Source: Hygrocybe punicea (Eukaryota; Basidiomycota; Agaricomycetes; Agaricales; Hygrophoraceae). Taken from it: a DNA stretch of 64,000 bases. The stretch is from the NCBI GenBank assembly GCA_963556145.1, contig OY744464.1, positions 2,170,001 through 2,234,000 on the forward strand. The letters are read 5' to 3'. Position numbers and translations under genes: made by a program. The notes beneath the pieces are model-generated. The model did not search any database. It was given only the letters and a program-made list of their open reading frames with translations, and was not told the origin of the DNA. This document shows positions 43,603-56,497 of this stretch, in pieces. Within the stretch, counting starts at the first letter, position 1. Each line of letters begins with the position of its first letter.

Positions 43603-45074
43603 TCATACAATGTCCCACAGCTCTTCTAGCGCGCAGCAAAACTGTTTCGGGTTACAAGTCAGCCAGATCGACGGATTAGACAAAAAGGAAAATTTTCGCA
43701 CTTTGCCGCACGCGACGGATGCACTGAGCGGGTAGTCGCTGATGCTTATTTTTCCGTCTACAATAGCATCTGCGAAGTCATCCTTGCCACGGGCCATGGC
43801 GCCAATAAAAACGGCGATAGAGTGAGTCTCAGGCAGCGTTGGGAGGTATCGGGAGAGCCTGACGGTTGGTGCGTCGCCGGACAAGGCTTGTAAATCAAGA
43901 TCAGGTCATGTCGCAGCAGCTTTGACAGTAGTAAGATGGGACGTACTCAGCTTCAGCGTATTGACTGGAAGATGGTCTGTGACTGGGTTCTAAACATTTG
44001 AGAAATGAGAATGGCGGATGCTGAAACTCATCCGGACTCGGTACGTACCTTGATCACCTTGAGCAACTTTTCTGGGCCGTTCACTCCACGAATTGAAAGT
44101 TTGTGGAGGAGTTGTACTAGTCAATTCGGTCAGCACAATTTAACCAATAAGCAGGGACAATCATCGAACAGCAATAACGATAAAAAATCAAAAACTGTCA
44201 CACACCCATTAAACCACTGAATCGCTTAAATGTCCGGGGAATGCGGATATGTGGATTTACTTCGATGAGCACACCTTTTGCGGTATGAATGTACACCTGA
44301 AGCAGCCCGGCTTTATTTAATGGCGAGTCCAGAAGTGTAAGAAGGCACTAGGATGGCCGTGACATGAGTTTGAGCAGCTTATTTCAAGATCCCAAAAGCC
44401 CCAACCTGATGAGTGATATCTGGCCTGGCATCCGCGATGTCTCTTCCCGTCTTCGCCAAGATCCCTTGGTGATCATCGCAATTCAACAGCGTGTACTTTA
44501 CGTCCACTTCCCCGCGAGCACCTTTGCTCTTGGCCCCTCCAGTAATGCGGTATGCTTCCAGACACGCTTGCTCCAGGACGACAAAGAGCCTTCTCTGCGA
44601 GGACCCTACACCACCACGGGGTACATGTGCTTGAACTGGCAGCATGGATGGGTTCGCAGGCACAGGCACGGGGTTCCGGGAACTGGGAATGAGGTTCGCC
44701 ATTTTGCGAGCTTTCGAAGCAGGCAGAGGTCGGGTGGGTCTCTCGCTCGGGAGGGTCGAAGGCGAGATATGGCCAACACCAGTTTTTAAGACCGTCACGG
44801 CCTTGTTGTGTGGAGAGGAAGACGACGAAGAAGACGAAGAGTCGGAGGAGGTCGAGTGAGGGTTCGTATCGACCTGCATGTCCGCCTCTGGGTCCGATTC
44901 TGTGGAATCTGCGCCATCTTGCTGACGCGGTCTGTCGTGCGCAGGGGTGGACTTGGGTCGCGGAGGGGGTACGATTACGGGGTTTTGTTCCTTTTCGTTG
45001 ATCAGGGGCGAAGCGGTTGCTCCGGAGTGGCGGCGTCGACGAGCGTCCGTCTTGGGGTGCATAATGGCGGTCAT
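43603..45074 (-). CDS. EMG1: Nep1/Emg1, 18S rRNA pseudouridine N1-methyltransferase
   Basis: This SPOUT-class enzyme methylates the hypermodified pseudouridine of 18S rRNA and is needed for small-subunit biogenesis in the nucleolus. Six exons give 381 residues: 45074-44406, 44347-44206, 44116-44049, 43989-43947, 43886-43702, 43641-43603. The core runs from [17 protein letters not shown] through [26 protein letters not shown], the SAM-pocket region [14 protein letters not shown] and [14 protein letters not shown] to the terminal [11 protein letters not shown]. About 130 extra residues precede the core: disordered, Pro/Arg-rich, with a run of serines. An alternative start at the inner ATG (45062) differs by four codons only. 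Confidence 0.92.
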
Positions 45075-45352
45075 AAAAAGTTTTTTTTTTCTATCTGAAA
45101 TGAGTGCAGTGGTTTTTCTAGTGCGTGTGTAAGTAAGTGTTCAATTAACTTTTGACCATCGTTTTTTTTGCAATGTTGGCGTGATCTTGAAGATAAGATT
45201 TGCAAACCATTACGGCAACAATCAAGGAATGACTCGGATTTTCATGGGACCTTTTATCGAAGCAACTTGATATTTTGTGGTCGTCGCACTAATAATATAC
45301 TCGACGGCGAGCTATCGGATTGTTATATTCCAAATGTACATCCAACACCTCA

Positions 45353-47515
45353 TTAAACAGCATCATGGTCTCCACCGCGACTCACTTCTTGCTCCCTCTC
45401 GCATTGTCCTCGGCTAGGCTGGATCTTGCCTTCCTGTTCATCGAGAATATCCCCGTCACGCTTATCCAGTGGTCCCACATTCACGACGAAGTCACTAAGA
45501 AACAGACTGAGACCTCGTACATCAGCGCCATCTATGGTCGGTGAGGTCGGTATATTTCCATAGCGTGCGATCATTCGTTGTCGAATGGCTTTAGAAGATC
45601 TTGCCCCAAACAAGCCGAACGGACTTAGAAGCTTGGAGCCTATCGTCATAAAAGTTGCATCACGCTACTTGGCTGATAAACAAATGGGTCGCATACCGAA
45701 GAAACCCCACCACAGGGGCCGCCCAAAGAACAGGACGTGAAGCCCTTGCAATGTAGCCAGCAGCCCTCCGATGGAACTCAGTGCAGCCAAGAAAGTGTGT
45801 TGTCTGCGATCAGCGATGACTCGGTATTGTAGTGGAAGGCCGTCTTTCTGCTGAGTGTAGCTGCGATCCCATTGAAAAGTTGCCTGAGCGTTGGAATTAT
45901 TTCCTAGTGGTTCTTCATGTGTCTCCCCTGGAGCAGGAGAATATGAATGTGGTTCTCGGAGTTAGTGTGAGAAAGACTCACGTATGGATATCAAAGGGAC
46001 TGAATGGTAGCTCTGGCATCAAGGGTACGTTAGTCAGTAGAGGCAGCACAGGGACCAAAACTGTACACACGGGTGTCAAACCCATCATTTCCAAAAATGA
46101 CGGTACAATCTCCCTCCGCTCAGCAATCTCAAGGCGACCAAAGATATTGCTTCCCGGGATTAATTTGGTAGGGTTAATGTACTGTAACATGGTGGGGATA
46201 ATATCCAACCAAGCATCCTGGGGAGATATTTCGTTGACTAGACTTAACCACATTTCGCCTGATGTAGGTGGGTTTACGACGGCGAATGTAACCACTTCGT
46301 ACGATACTGTGATAAACAACGAAGTACAACAGCAGAGGTCAGCGACATGTCACCTTAGGAAAATGTTTACGAACTTTCTGACCCTATCTCTATCCACAAC
46401 GAGCTTCGACTGGTCATGAAGGGCATGACTTGCTTTGACCACCAGTAAGGCGATGAAACTTAAACTTGAAGTCAGTTGGGGCATTTCGTATTCCATCTGT
46501 CAAGTGTACCATTTGGATCCAGTTTCACTTCATCGGGCAGGTCACCCTCCTGGCGAGGTTAGTATGTTTGCGAACAATGAGCAGATCATCATAGAAATTT
46601 GAACCCACATAATATAGAATGATAGATAAATCAGATATATTGAACCTTAGTTCATCCCAAGTCTCCTGGATGCTGAACTTCTCGAAGATGACACCATGAA
46701 GGAGTGCGACCGATTGAGCGACGAGAATCAACACTAGCATCACCGCTGTGATATTTCGCCAAATCGCAAACCCCAATGACTCGACTTCCCTACCATGGAA
46801 GAGTTCAGAAGGTAGAGATAAACTGCACAGCGAGATTTAACATACACTGTCCTTCGAATAATTGCCATTTTCAGCGTAGTGCAAAGGGCAGCTACAGCTT
46901 TCCGAGCCATCACAAACACAGGGCGAATAGAAGTCACCCAAAGTTTTCCAATTTCGTCCTCCGGCGCACGCCTGCTTCCGAAGAAGGACAAGCTGGAATG
47001 GGAAGAGGTGAGAGAGCCATTGGCTAGGTCTTTGACACCCAGGTTCCAAATCTGCCTAGGTCGGCGGTACCAAGATAACGCAGTCGGTGTGACGAGCATG
47101 ACAGTGGAGGTAAAAGCGATAACATAGAATGGTAGTAGAACAGAGAACATCCCATCCCACCACCCTACTGCGATGGGAAAGGAGACTAGGACCAGAAAGG
47201 AATTGATGGTCTGAAAAGCGGCGGTAGAGATGATGCTGCCATAGAAGTATACGTCCCAAACTAATCTGCAATGCAAATAATCGATTAGCCAGCCAGGTCA
47301 GAGGCAAAGCGAACATACAACGCCAGATCGTTCAAGAAGAAGACCCCCAACAGACAAACAGAGATAGAGACAAATTTGGGTATCGGCGTTCCATGGATGA
47401 ATATTTCTGGGTGCGCCAATGAGACAACTGTGTGTAGGATTAGCAAGGAGACAATTGAAATGATTCGCATCAAGTACAGCCAAAATTGCCAGATCAGTGA
47501 CTTGTGTAGAGGCAT
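45353..47515 (-). CDS. Unnamed multi-pass membrane protein
   Basis: A chain of spliced frames on the minus strand codes for many hydrophobic helices. The N-terminus is MPLHKSLIWQFWLYLMRII with a helix, joined through an intron at about 47320 to LLVWDVYFYGSIISTAAF. Further helices (MFSVLLPFYVIAFTSTVML, ITAVMLVLILVAQSVALL) follow. A middle soluble part (about 46320-45980) and a C-terminal segment lie after that, with QHTFLAALSSIGGLLATLQ, WWGFFGAKLLSPFGLFG and an acidic tail. The C-terminal helix-plus-tail pattern is common in otherwise unnamed Agaricomycete membrane proteins. I can assign no function. Exon borders between about 46800 and 45850 are uncertain and I could not prove one continuous frame. 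Confidence 0.6.
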
Positions 47516-47822
47516 TTATGGTCGATATGGGGGAGAGGCAATTCGCCGGCTATCGCAGCACTTTTATATGCAAGGTAACCCATGGAATGATCAGGTTCCG
47601 CCGGGGGTCCTTTTGATACTTCTTCACTCCTTATATGTATGATCACTGGCACTGAGCCACATATAACATGTAGGGGTGGCTTCTTTAATCATGAACATCC
47701 CTTATAAGTTTTATATCGAGTACCTACAGACTGTTTGGCCCGACGTCCTATTGCCACTCGAGTTCTGCCAACAACCCTACTAATTCATCTGCTCACTAAA
47801 CAGATGAACCCATTCCTCCGGG

Positions 47823-49002
47823 TCATATGCAGTATCTGGGCAGAAGACCGAGTTTGAGTAAGATTGGCCGAGATTTGATCATGTGAGATGTACCTCCTTT
47901 CGCCAAAATCACCCAATCCAGGAACGATGTACGCCTTCTCGTTGAGACCCTTGTCAATCCATCCAGTGACCTGTAGGAAACGGGAAAAAGTTGGTGGAAT
48001 TCCGCTGGAGCAAAACTGGCTCAACGCACAACTCGTACTAATGGGTGCTTGGAACAGAACGTTCGCAACCCTTCTGGGGAGGCAATCTGTTACAGATGGA
48101 GATACCGGTATTCAGCGGTGGTTATAAGGGAAAAAGACTCATAGTTTGATTGTACCAGGTTCACGAAAATGATGCGCTCCTCAGGGACATGGTGCTCCAT
48201 GAGCACTTCAACAGCTTTCATTGCCGATCCGCCCGTTGCTGCGATAGAAATAACAACCATGTCAGTGAGCCAAGATATTGGGTTTGGGCAATATTTGTAC
48301 CGAGCATGGGATCGAGTAACAAGACGTATCGCTTCTCGATATCTTGAGGGAACTACAAGGACGCGCCCAGTGAATGAGTATAAACCTGATATCACGAAAA
48401 ATTACGGTTCGTTGGACACCTTGGAATAAAAAAGTTTCGGTAAAGCAGTCTCCTCGTCCTGTGTGCACAAGATATTCATCAACCACACGAATGAAAAGGC
48501 CGCAGAGGGGAACGTACCCTCTGAATCAATATTTTCCCGATACGAACGCTCCTGCAGACTTCCCGCAACCCGGCTTCCATAGCCTTATTACCTCAATCAG
48601 ACCAGGGCCAATGAGCAGAACCGCGGATACTAACCTCGCCCGCACGCAAAATAGAGACCCCACATATTTTCCCCTCAAATCCAACTCCCTCATACACCGC
48701 TCCCTGTAGGTGAGAAGAAGAATACACGTTGAGTCTGCGATATCGGGACAAGGCTAGAAAGAAAGCTCACTCACTGTGGGGGTCTGTATCGTCTTTGGTA
48801 CTACTGGCAGATGATTTAGGGCCTCCTCCACCAGAAGGCGGATGATTCTGTCAGAATAGAAGAGAAAGTCGCCGCGAGCAGTATTTTTGTCGCGGATAAT
48901 CGTGTATAGGGCTTCAAGTTGTGCTGTTTGAGGTAGAGTAAAGACCGATGGTGGGAGTGCGGCTGGGGTTGACTGCGAAGTGGGTGCTGCGGTGGAGGCC
49001 AT
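47823..49002 (-). CDS. FUR1: Uracil phosphoribosyltransferase
   Basis: This salvage enzyme converts uracil plus PRPP to UMP in the cytosol. Multiple short exons on the minus strand join in frame to the motifs YTIIRDKNTARGDFLFYSDR, GAVYEGVGFEGKICGVSILRAGE, IQRDEETALPKLFYSK, the PRPP loop LLLDPMLATGGSAMKAV, a uracil-binding region (VTGWIDKGLNEKAYIVPGLGDFGERRY) and a C-terminal CI before the stop at 47825-47823. A Ser/Thr/Pro-rich leader (about 25 residues) precedes the core. It is transcribed in the same direction as ACT1, 303 bp downstream of it. Activity of this enzyme makes cells sensitive to 5-fluorouracil. Confidence 0.92.
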
Positions 49003-49305
49003 GGTGGTCGTATACGATTACGCCTCAGCGCTCAGCGACGAGTGCTTTTGATCTGCCTCATGGCGCTTGCGTCACGTGCACATATTTACATTTAGGGGAC
49101 TTTCAGTATCTGTTTACGAGAACACCATGCATTTCTTATTCCGAGAACGTACAAATATCCTTCAAAAGGCGAATAATGACAATCACACATGAAAAAATGG
49201 AGTGGAACAGATGGTCAGGGTGCAAGTCAAAAGAGTCGTCGCATAACGCAGCCAGAAACTGTATATCTGCAACAAGGGCTCGAAAATTCCAATTTCTTTC
49301 CGTAA

Positions 49306-50910
<1,605 letters not shown>

Positions 50911-51348
50911 GTTGGTTGGTTATATTAATTGATGAAGAGTTGAGGGTGAAGGCTGAGGGTATTTGATGTTGCGCAGCAGCGAGCCAAGAATCAAAAGAGG
51001 AGTAAGCGAATGCTGCGATCCGTGGACTGCGGGCGCGGTCGCTGTGATGAACAGCGGCGAGAACATACCTTGAAGTTGGATTGCAACTTTGGTGCAACTT
51101 TGGTGATAGTAACTTTCTACTAGTAGCGTTGATGGGCAAAGGGTGACCCGGTTCCTTATCGGATTGGGTTCAGGGCAGGTCACCTGACGATGGCACAGAA
51201 TTAAACCTTTGATAGTCGTCGTCCTCGACCAGCAGCCCCCGACTGCTTATCACATTAACAAGGAAGGGCAGCACCCCCATGAGGCTGATCAACCTCATCC
51301 TGCGTAAGCAGCCATCGTTCACCGGTCACCACTTTATAACATCGATTC
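50911..51348. other. ACT1 upstream region, no gene seen
   Basis: This lies between the ACT1 start and the C-terminal end of the second STAND gene. It should contain the actin promoter. I see pyrimidine-rich stretches but no clear TATA box. Confidence 0.55.
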
Positions 51349-53338
51349 TCAACTGCAAACAACGTTAGCGGCGTTCAAGCAGCGCCTCCTCATCTCCATT
51401 TTCAGCTGCAACCGGCAGAGGTGTCCCAGTCTGCCTGAGTACCATGTTCCAATTGGGAACTCTAAGACAAGAAAGCAAGATATATGCATCGCGGAGAAAT
51501 TCTTCGGGAAGACTTGAGTATATCCCTCATATCGAAAGCCGGTATCCACCAGACTATCCTGTAGATATTTGAGTGCCAACCCTTTGCTAATCTCATCGAC
51601 CTCTCGACGTGCGTGATGGCCCCAGTTCCGAGTAGCATAATCGAGCAGGGCATTATCATCCAAGAAGGAATCAAGTTCCTGGTCACCATCACAATGGCCC
51701 CGTCCAAATATGTCGAATGAAAGGTAGGTGCTGTTATTTCTGTCTTGGGAATGGAAAACACTGCCTGCGTTCGAAGTACTCCTAGTCTGCGGAAAATAAG
51801 TAAGCACAGTTCCATATTCAATGGTGATGTACTTACGAACGAGGCGAAAGATACTGCGCTCGTGAACAGGACAACCAGTCCTGCACAGACAGACGTCAGA
51901 ATCTCTTCATCGATGGTTTATGGCGGGTCATTCCAGGCGTAACGGCCAGAGCATGTTGAAACTCTTTGATGGATAATGGTCGACGAGCATATGTTATTTG
52001 GGAAAACACCCGCTGTGCTAGCTCCTTATCGCCTTCACTTTACAACCCAATCCGTTCCATGGCTTCATTATAAGTATCGTCCATTTCTGTTGGCAAAATT
52101 TGTAGTGCATTTCGATCCGTCGCAACGTTGTTCTTCCCACTGGCAACCAAGAGTCCATGTGAAGTCGAGCTTGCAAAACAACCTTGCCAAATTATAAGTG
52201 ACAATTAAGTTGAATTAACACTACAGGATAATATCAGTGACGCGTACATGCCTCCGATGTTGATTACTATAGTTTCTTGTGATGCTTTCAGGTGTTGTCG
52301 AGGCACACAAGCAATTCGACCTTCAATGTATCTCCGCACGTCGCCATTGTTCGCACGAATACCGAGCTGTTTCGTGCCCTGGAACTCTCCTGCAATAGAG
52401 GGGAGGTGGCGTGAGGGGACCAAGGACTGGAGCGCTTTGAGCAAATTTGCCCGAGTTCCATTGTTTTCGCAACACTCGTCCAGAGCATAAAAACCTTTGA
52501 ATATGTATCAACACTTTGATTAATTCTTCGAAGGTCGGACGCGTATCATGATTGTGGGGACTCGGGGTAAAATGATTTGATGTTGACAGAGGTCAAGCCA
52601 CTGGATCATTGGCTTCAGCAGACTAGCGAAGAGATTGGAGAGCGTCTGTGTGTTCTGTTCCTTATAGTTGCAGTATATGCACATTATTGCGACATTATTA
52701 ATAAACACATCCCTGAAGATGGTTTGGTCGATCTGGCGTCCAACGGTTAGCCTTGCATAGTCCCCAACTTGCATCAGACTTTTACACAAGAATAGTCTTT
52801 CCAGCACCAGCTATATTTGAGAACCAAGTAAGTAAATTCAGCGTAATCAAGTGGCAGAACCTCCTACGGTTTCCGGAACACCACAATGTCTCCGATGCCC
52901 CATCACCCCAATCTTTGAAATCTTCGAGTAACCATTGTCCCGTCCCGTTCTTGTAGGAATTCGCTCTGAAAAGCTGAGAGGGGAGGGCCAGCGGGCGATA
53001 ACCCAACGCTCTTGATCTGGTAGAGAATTGTTCAGCATTCGTTGCGTACAAGCATAGCAAATGCAAATTAACTTCTACCGGCATTCTGGCTGCCCATGCA
53101 TGATGCAGTGAATAGACTCACCAGGATCACAAAATAATTATTATGATACTAATTCCCGCCAATGGAATAAAGATCGCTGTTGTTCACATCTATGCTCTAG
53201 GCAGCAAGCATGCTCGAAGTCCCAGCGGTTGGAGTAATTGTAACGTAATTGACCAAGCCTGAATATTAATGTAGTTCTTGAGTAAAAAGCGCGAATTTCA
53301 AGTGGCTCACCTTCTGCCAATGGCTTCACCAATTCCAA
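51349..53338 (-). pseudogene. Second NACHT STAND (NLR-like) gene, probably degraded
   Basis: On the minus strand: NGTGQWLLED, then GASETLWCSGN, then a P-loop GNPGAGKTIL completed across an intron (52867-52811); IYCNYKEQNTQTLSNLFASLL; Walker B YALDECCE; LLKALQSLVPSRHLPSI and GDVRRYIEGRIA; and near the C-terminus LDDNALLDYATRNWGHHAR and YTQVFPKNFSAMH. The order matches fungal NACHT-ankyrin proteins, but few or no ankyrin repeats remain. Several joins need unconvincing splice sites, and the N-terminal effector domain is not recognisable. It sits 439 bp from actin's start. A live but poorly resolved gene is possible. Confidence 0.6.
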
Positions 53339-53771
53339 CGGCCACTACACGACGGGCTGAGAAGCCTGAGGGGATGACGGTGCACCCATGGCAAACTTTT
53401 CCGAGTCGATGAGTTGCTCCAGTTGGACGCTCTTGGTTTTAACAATTGCAAAGCCGGCAGAGAAACCTTGTCCGGGGGGCCAGCCTTCTCTTGAGACTTC
53501 GTGGCCGTTTACACTCGACACCTCTGGCCTCGATATAGCTTGATACAGTAGATGTTCTGCAAACCCACGACCGGTTATACTACTACTTAATCGAGTTGAA
53601 CGGCATCACCAGCGCCAACTGGCTCATTCAGCTGAAGGACTCACAGTGCGCCATCCTCGATGGTTTGCTACAGTTCGAACTTACTGTCTGGTCTCGAGTC
53701 TCGACAAGAAAACACAGTCTTCGTCGCCGCTGCAATTGGAGTTTGGACCACCCTATCTTGCACCGAATGCC

Positions 53772-53778
53772 TATAAAA
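53772..53778 (+). promoter_or_regulatory. TATA box of the gene at 53820
   Basis: TATAAAA lies 42 bp before the ATG of the single-exon gene at 53820, in a pyrimidine-rich leader. It is one of the few clear TATA boxes in the window. Confidence 0.55.
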
Positions 53779-53819
53779 ACACCCCGACTCTTGGTCTCTG
53801 CCCTTGACTGACCACAATC

Positions 53820-55091
53820 ATGTCTCCGATTCCCTCTCAAGTCCTCAGCTTTGCCCAGATCGCATCTTCCTCTTCTGCTTCTACCATGTCTTCTACCTCC
53901 ATGTCTTTGACTCCGCTTTCCTTCGAACACCTTCCCGCTCTCGGTGCTTTTTTTCTGATTTTCGTGTGTGTTGCCCTTGCAGGCGTCTTGTCATATGCGC
54001 TCTTCAAGTTTTGCCGTTCAGGGGAATCCAAGACTGCACTACGTCCTTTTCTTCTACCCAAACTCGTTCCAGCAGACGTTGCAGCTTCTGCCATTGCTGC
54101 CAAGGTTTTATTCGTCGCTAACCATCGTCACCAAGGATTCATTGCGTACACGACTAACGCCAACGGCGTCAAAAAGAGCGTCCGAATTCGCCCTCGCGCT
54201 CCTGTATGTTGTTATCCATCTCTTCATGCCTTGGACCTCATCAATCTGAATACCGCACAGCCCGAATCCAGCCAACCCACTCAGGCCTGTTCCGAGCCAG
54301 CGCCGTCCGACCCTTCGATTATCAAACCTTCTGTTGTCGTCTCCAACACGCCACTTGCGCCTCCTTCTATGGTTGGGCTGACAAAGACCTCGGCCATCCG
54401 AAATGCGGCTGACATGCACTCCAATCCTAAACTTTTTCCCGTTCAAGGTCCGCTCAAACCGCTAGAGACTTGCTCGCCGACAGCCCCGCTCAACGTCAAG
54501 AGCAAAGTCTCTCTGTTGTCTCTAATGGCGGTGCCTTCGCCTGTTCTCAGCTCCGCCGATGCATCCAAGAACCACTCTAGTGTCTCTTCCTCCCCAGCCA
54601 GATTATCACCGAAACAACCCACGTCTGCACGCATCGCCTCACCTTCCACTGCACATTTCAAGGTTTCTCTCGTTCGCAATGTGGATGGTATGAATGCCAA
54701 CCCAAAGCTCTTCCCTGTGCAAGGCCCGATCAAACCTCTCGACGTCCGGTGCACTAACGCCAGAGTACCCGCTAATGCATTGGTGGCTTCTTCGCTGGCT
54801 GACATGAACAACAACGTGCGCCGTGCCAAGGCCGGAATACGGTCGAAAACCTTTACTTCATCGACGGTGGCTGACATGAACACGTCCGAGTTCGCTCGAT
54901 CGGAGAGCCTCGTCAATTTGGTTCCCGGGCCTGCCAGATCCTTCTATGTTTATCGGCCATCCCAACAGGCATTCTTTGGTCCTCACTCGGCAGCTTCTTC
55001 TGGAAAAAAGTCCAAGGTGCTCAAGTCGACTTGGACTCCACTCAGAGGCAAGGAGAATGTTCCCCTCGACGCCTCAGCGCCTCCCAATTAA
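53820..55091 (+). CDS. Single-exon membrane protein with duplicated NPKLFPVQGP motif
   Basis: This 423-residue uninterrupted frame is rare here, since almost all neighbours have introns. A Ser-rich leader precedes one hydrophobic helix (about residues 41-63, ALGAFFLIFVCVALAGVL), followed by a basic, Ser/Pro-rich tail. Two copies of a motif of about 25 residues occur in the tail (near residues 190-220 and 285-310), each reading R-N-x-x-x-M-x-x-NPKLFPVQGP-x-KPL. Two shorter relatives follow (S-x-x-ADMN). The C-terminus has LKSTWTPLRGKENVP, a KEN-box-like sequence. I know of no family. The topology suggests a single-pass protein with a long tail on one side. No antisense frame has comparable character. 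Confidence 0.65.
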   Translation: MSPIPSQVLSFAQIASSSSASTMSSTSMSLTPLSFEHLPALGAFFLIFVCVALAGVLSYALFKFCRSGESKTALRPFLLPKLVPADVAASAIAAKVLFVANHRHQGFIAYTTNANGVKKSVRIRPRAPVCCYPSLHALDLINLNTAQPESSQPTQACSEPAPSDPSIIKPSVVVSNTPLAPPSMVGLTKTSAIRNAADMHSNPKLFPVQGPLKPLETCSPTAPLNVKSKVSLLSLMAVPSPVLSSADASKNHSSVSSSPARLSPKQPTSARIASPSTAHFKVSLVRNVDGMNANPKLFPVQGPIKPLDVRCTNARVPANALVASSLADMNNNVRRAKAGIRSKTFTSSTVADMNTSEFARSESLVNLVPGPARSFYVYRPSQQAFFGPHSAASSGKKSKVLKSTWTPLRGKENVPLDASAPPN

Positions 55092-56497
55092 ACTCGCTAT
55101 CTTCGGATCAGCACATTGTGTTGTGCGCAGGATTATCTTGGTCCTTGTGGTTTTTCTCGATGCATTCTTGATTGTCATGTGGTCAGCTTCTCTATTCCAA
55201 TCATTCTTATCACTTCGCCTCAACATACTGCTTATCACGCGCATCTATACTGTCGGTCTATCGTCATCTTTCTTCCTCTCACGTTTGGGGTTCTTGTCTC
55301 GTCACGTTCTGTCCGGCTGTTTTGGCTGTTTTTCCACCTATACCCGTGTCACTCACCCATTTCACACATACCCTTTCACACATCCTGATACCCGGTTCCA
55401 CCATACTATACCTGTTGCCACTTACCGATTTCCCTTATACTCGTCTTCGTTTATACTCGTCTTCATACCCGTTTCACTTATACCCTTAGCTTTCCCCCCA
55501 GCCTACCTCCATTTCAGATTTTATTCGTTCCGTTTTCCCGTGCCGTATTCATTCAGTCCTGTCGCTCGCTTCCGACACTGTTTTCACTTTACACCAATAA
55601 TGACCAAGAAATCTTTCCATGATTCCGATATCTGCTGAAACATTCGAACAAATGGGATCCGTGTTGATGTCTCCCGGAGTTTGCATATTCGGCTCAAGGT
55701 TTCTCTCATCTCAAACCACATTGGCCAAGCCGAACAAATTTCCACCAGTTAGTGGTGGGACATAAATCCTTCAGTGCTTATTGTTCTTGACGGAAGGGAT
55801 CCATACCAATCGATCAGAAGAATGTCACGGTCTGAACGGTCTGAACGTGCAATCGATAATTGATGCACAGCTTACAGGGCCCTGGACACTTGACGGTGGG
55901 TGATGGTTTACGCGGATTCCTATTCCAGGACATGCGTCCTAGTATACTGCCAGCTATCCAGTTTCTGTAAAGACGAGCAAAAAAATGTTGTCCGATCGCG
56001 ACTTGGACTCGGATGTGCGTACCACAATTTAGGGTTAGGGCTCTGCCGTATAGGGCAATTTCCAGATTTGATTTGATTTTTTTTTGCCATCCCGTCTCCA
56101 TGGGCAAATACAGCCAAAAGAAACTCTGATTGGAATGTATATTTGTATCCAAGATCTTGGCAACCGTTCCTCCGAATCGGAATGGCCTATGGCGGCCGCC
56201 AGAACCTAAACTCTCCCGAAACTATGGACCGGTGAGCCTCACTGGTCAAGTAGTACGTACACATTTATGTAATGCGTATACAGGGCAACAGGGCAAGTTG
56301 CGTCGCGGAATCATCGTGGCTGCCTATACTTAATATTTTTATTCATAGCCTGCTTGCCTCATTGCATCACTGCGAGAACTCACAACGCGCAAGCAGCCTG
56401 GCATTCGGTATATAAATAATGTGGCAATCCTGCGGCATTCGTAAGCTTTTCCTTTTCTACTACTACTACCTGCCGCAAAGGAACCCAGGTTGATAGG
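55092..56497. other. Non-coding stretch between two unnamed genes
   Basis: The first 550 bp is strongly C/T-rich with degenerate TTATACTCGTCTTC-type units and is probably 3' untranslated sequence. The rest has no coding pattern. TATATAAAT at 56409-56417 lies about 85 bp before the next start codon and may be its TATA box. Confidence 0.55.

Noticed and set aside
53341..53590. Possible minus-strand coding fragment (WPPGQGFSAGFAIVKTK)
   Set aside because: A short stretch looks coding, but there is no start, no splice context and no recognised family, and it is not clearly part of the STAND gene.
54946..55638. 230-residue hydrophobic frame downstream of the 53820 gene
   Set aside because: It overlaps the end of that gene in another frame and is produced by C/T-rich sequence that reads as Leu/Phe/Ser. 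It lacks a start context or domain and is most likely 3' untranslated sequence.
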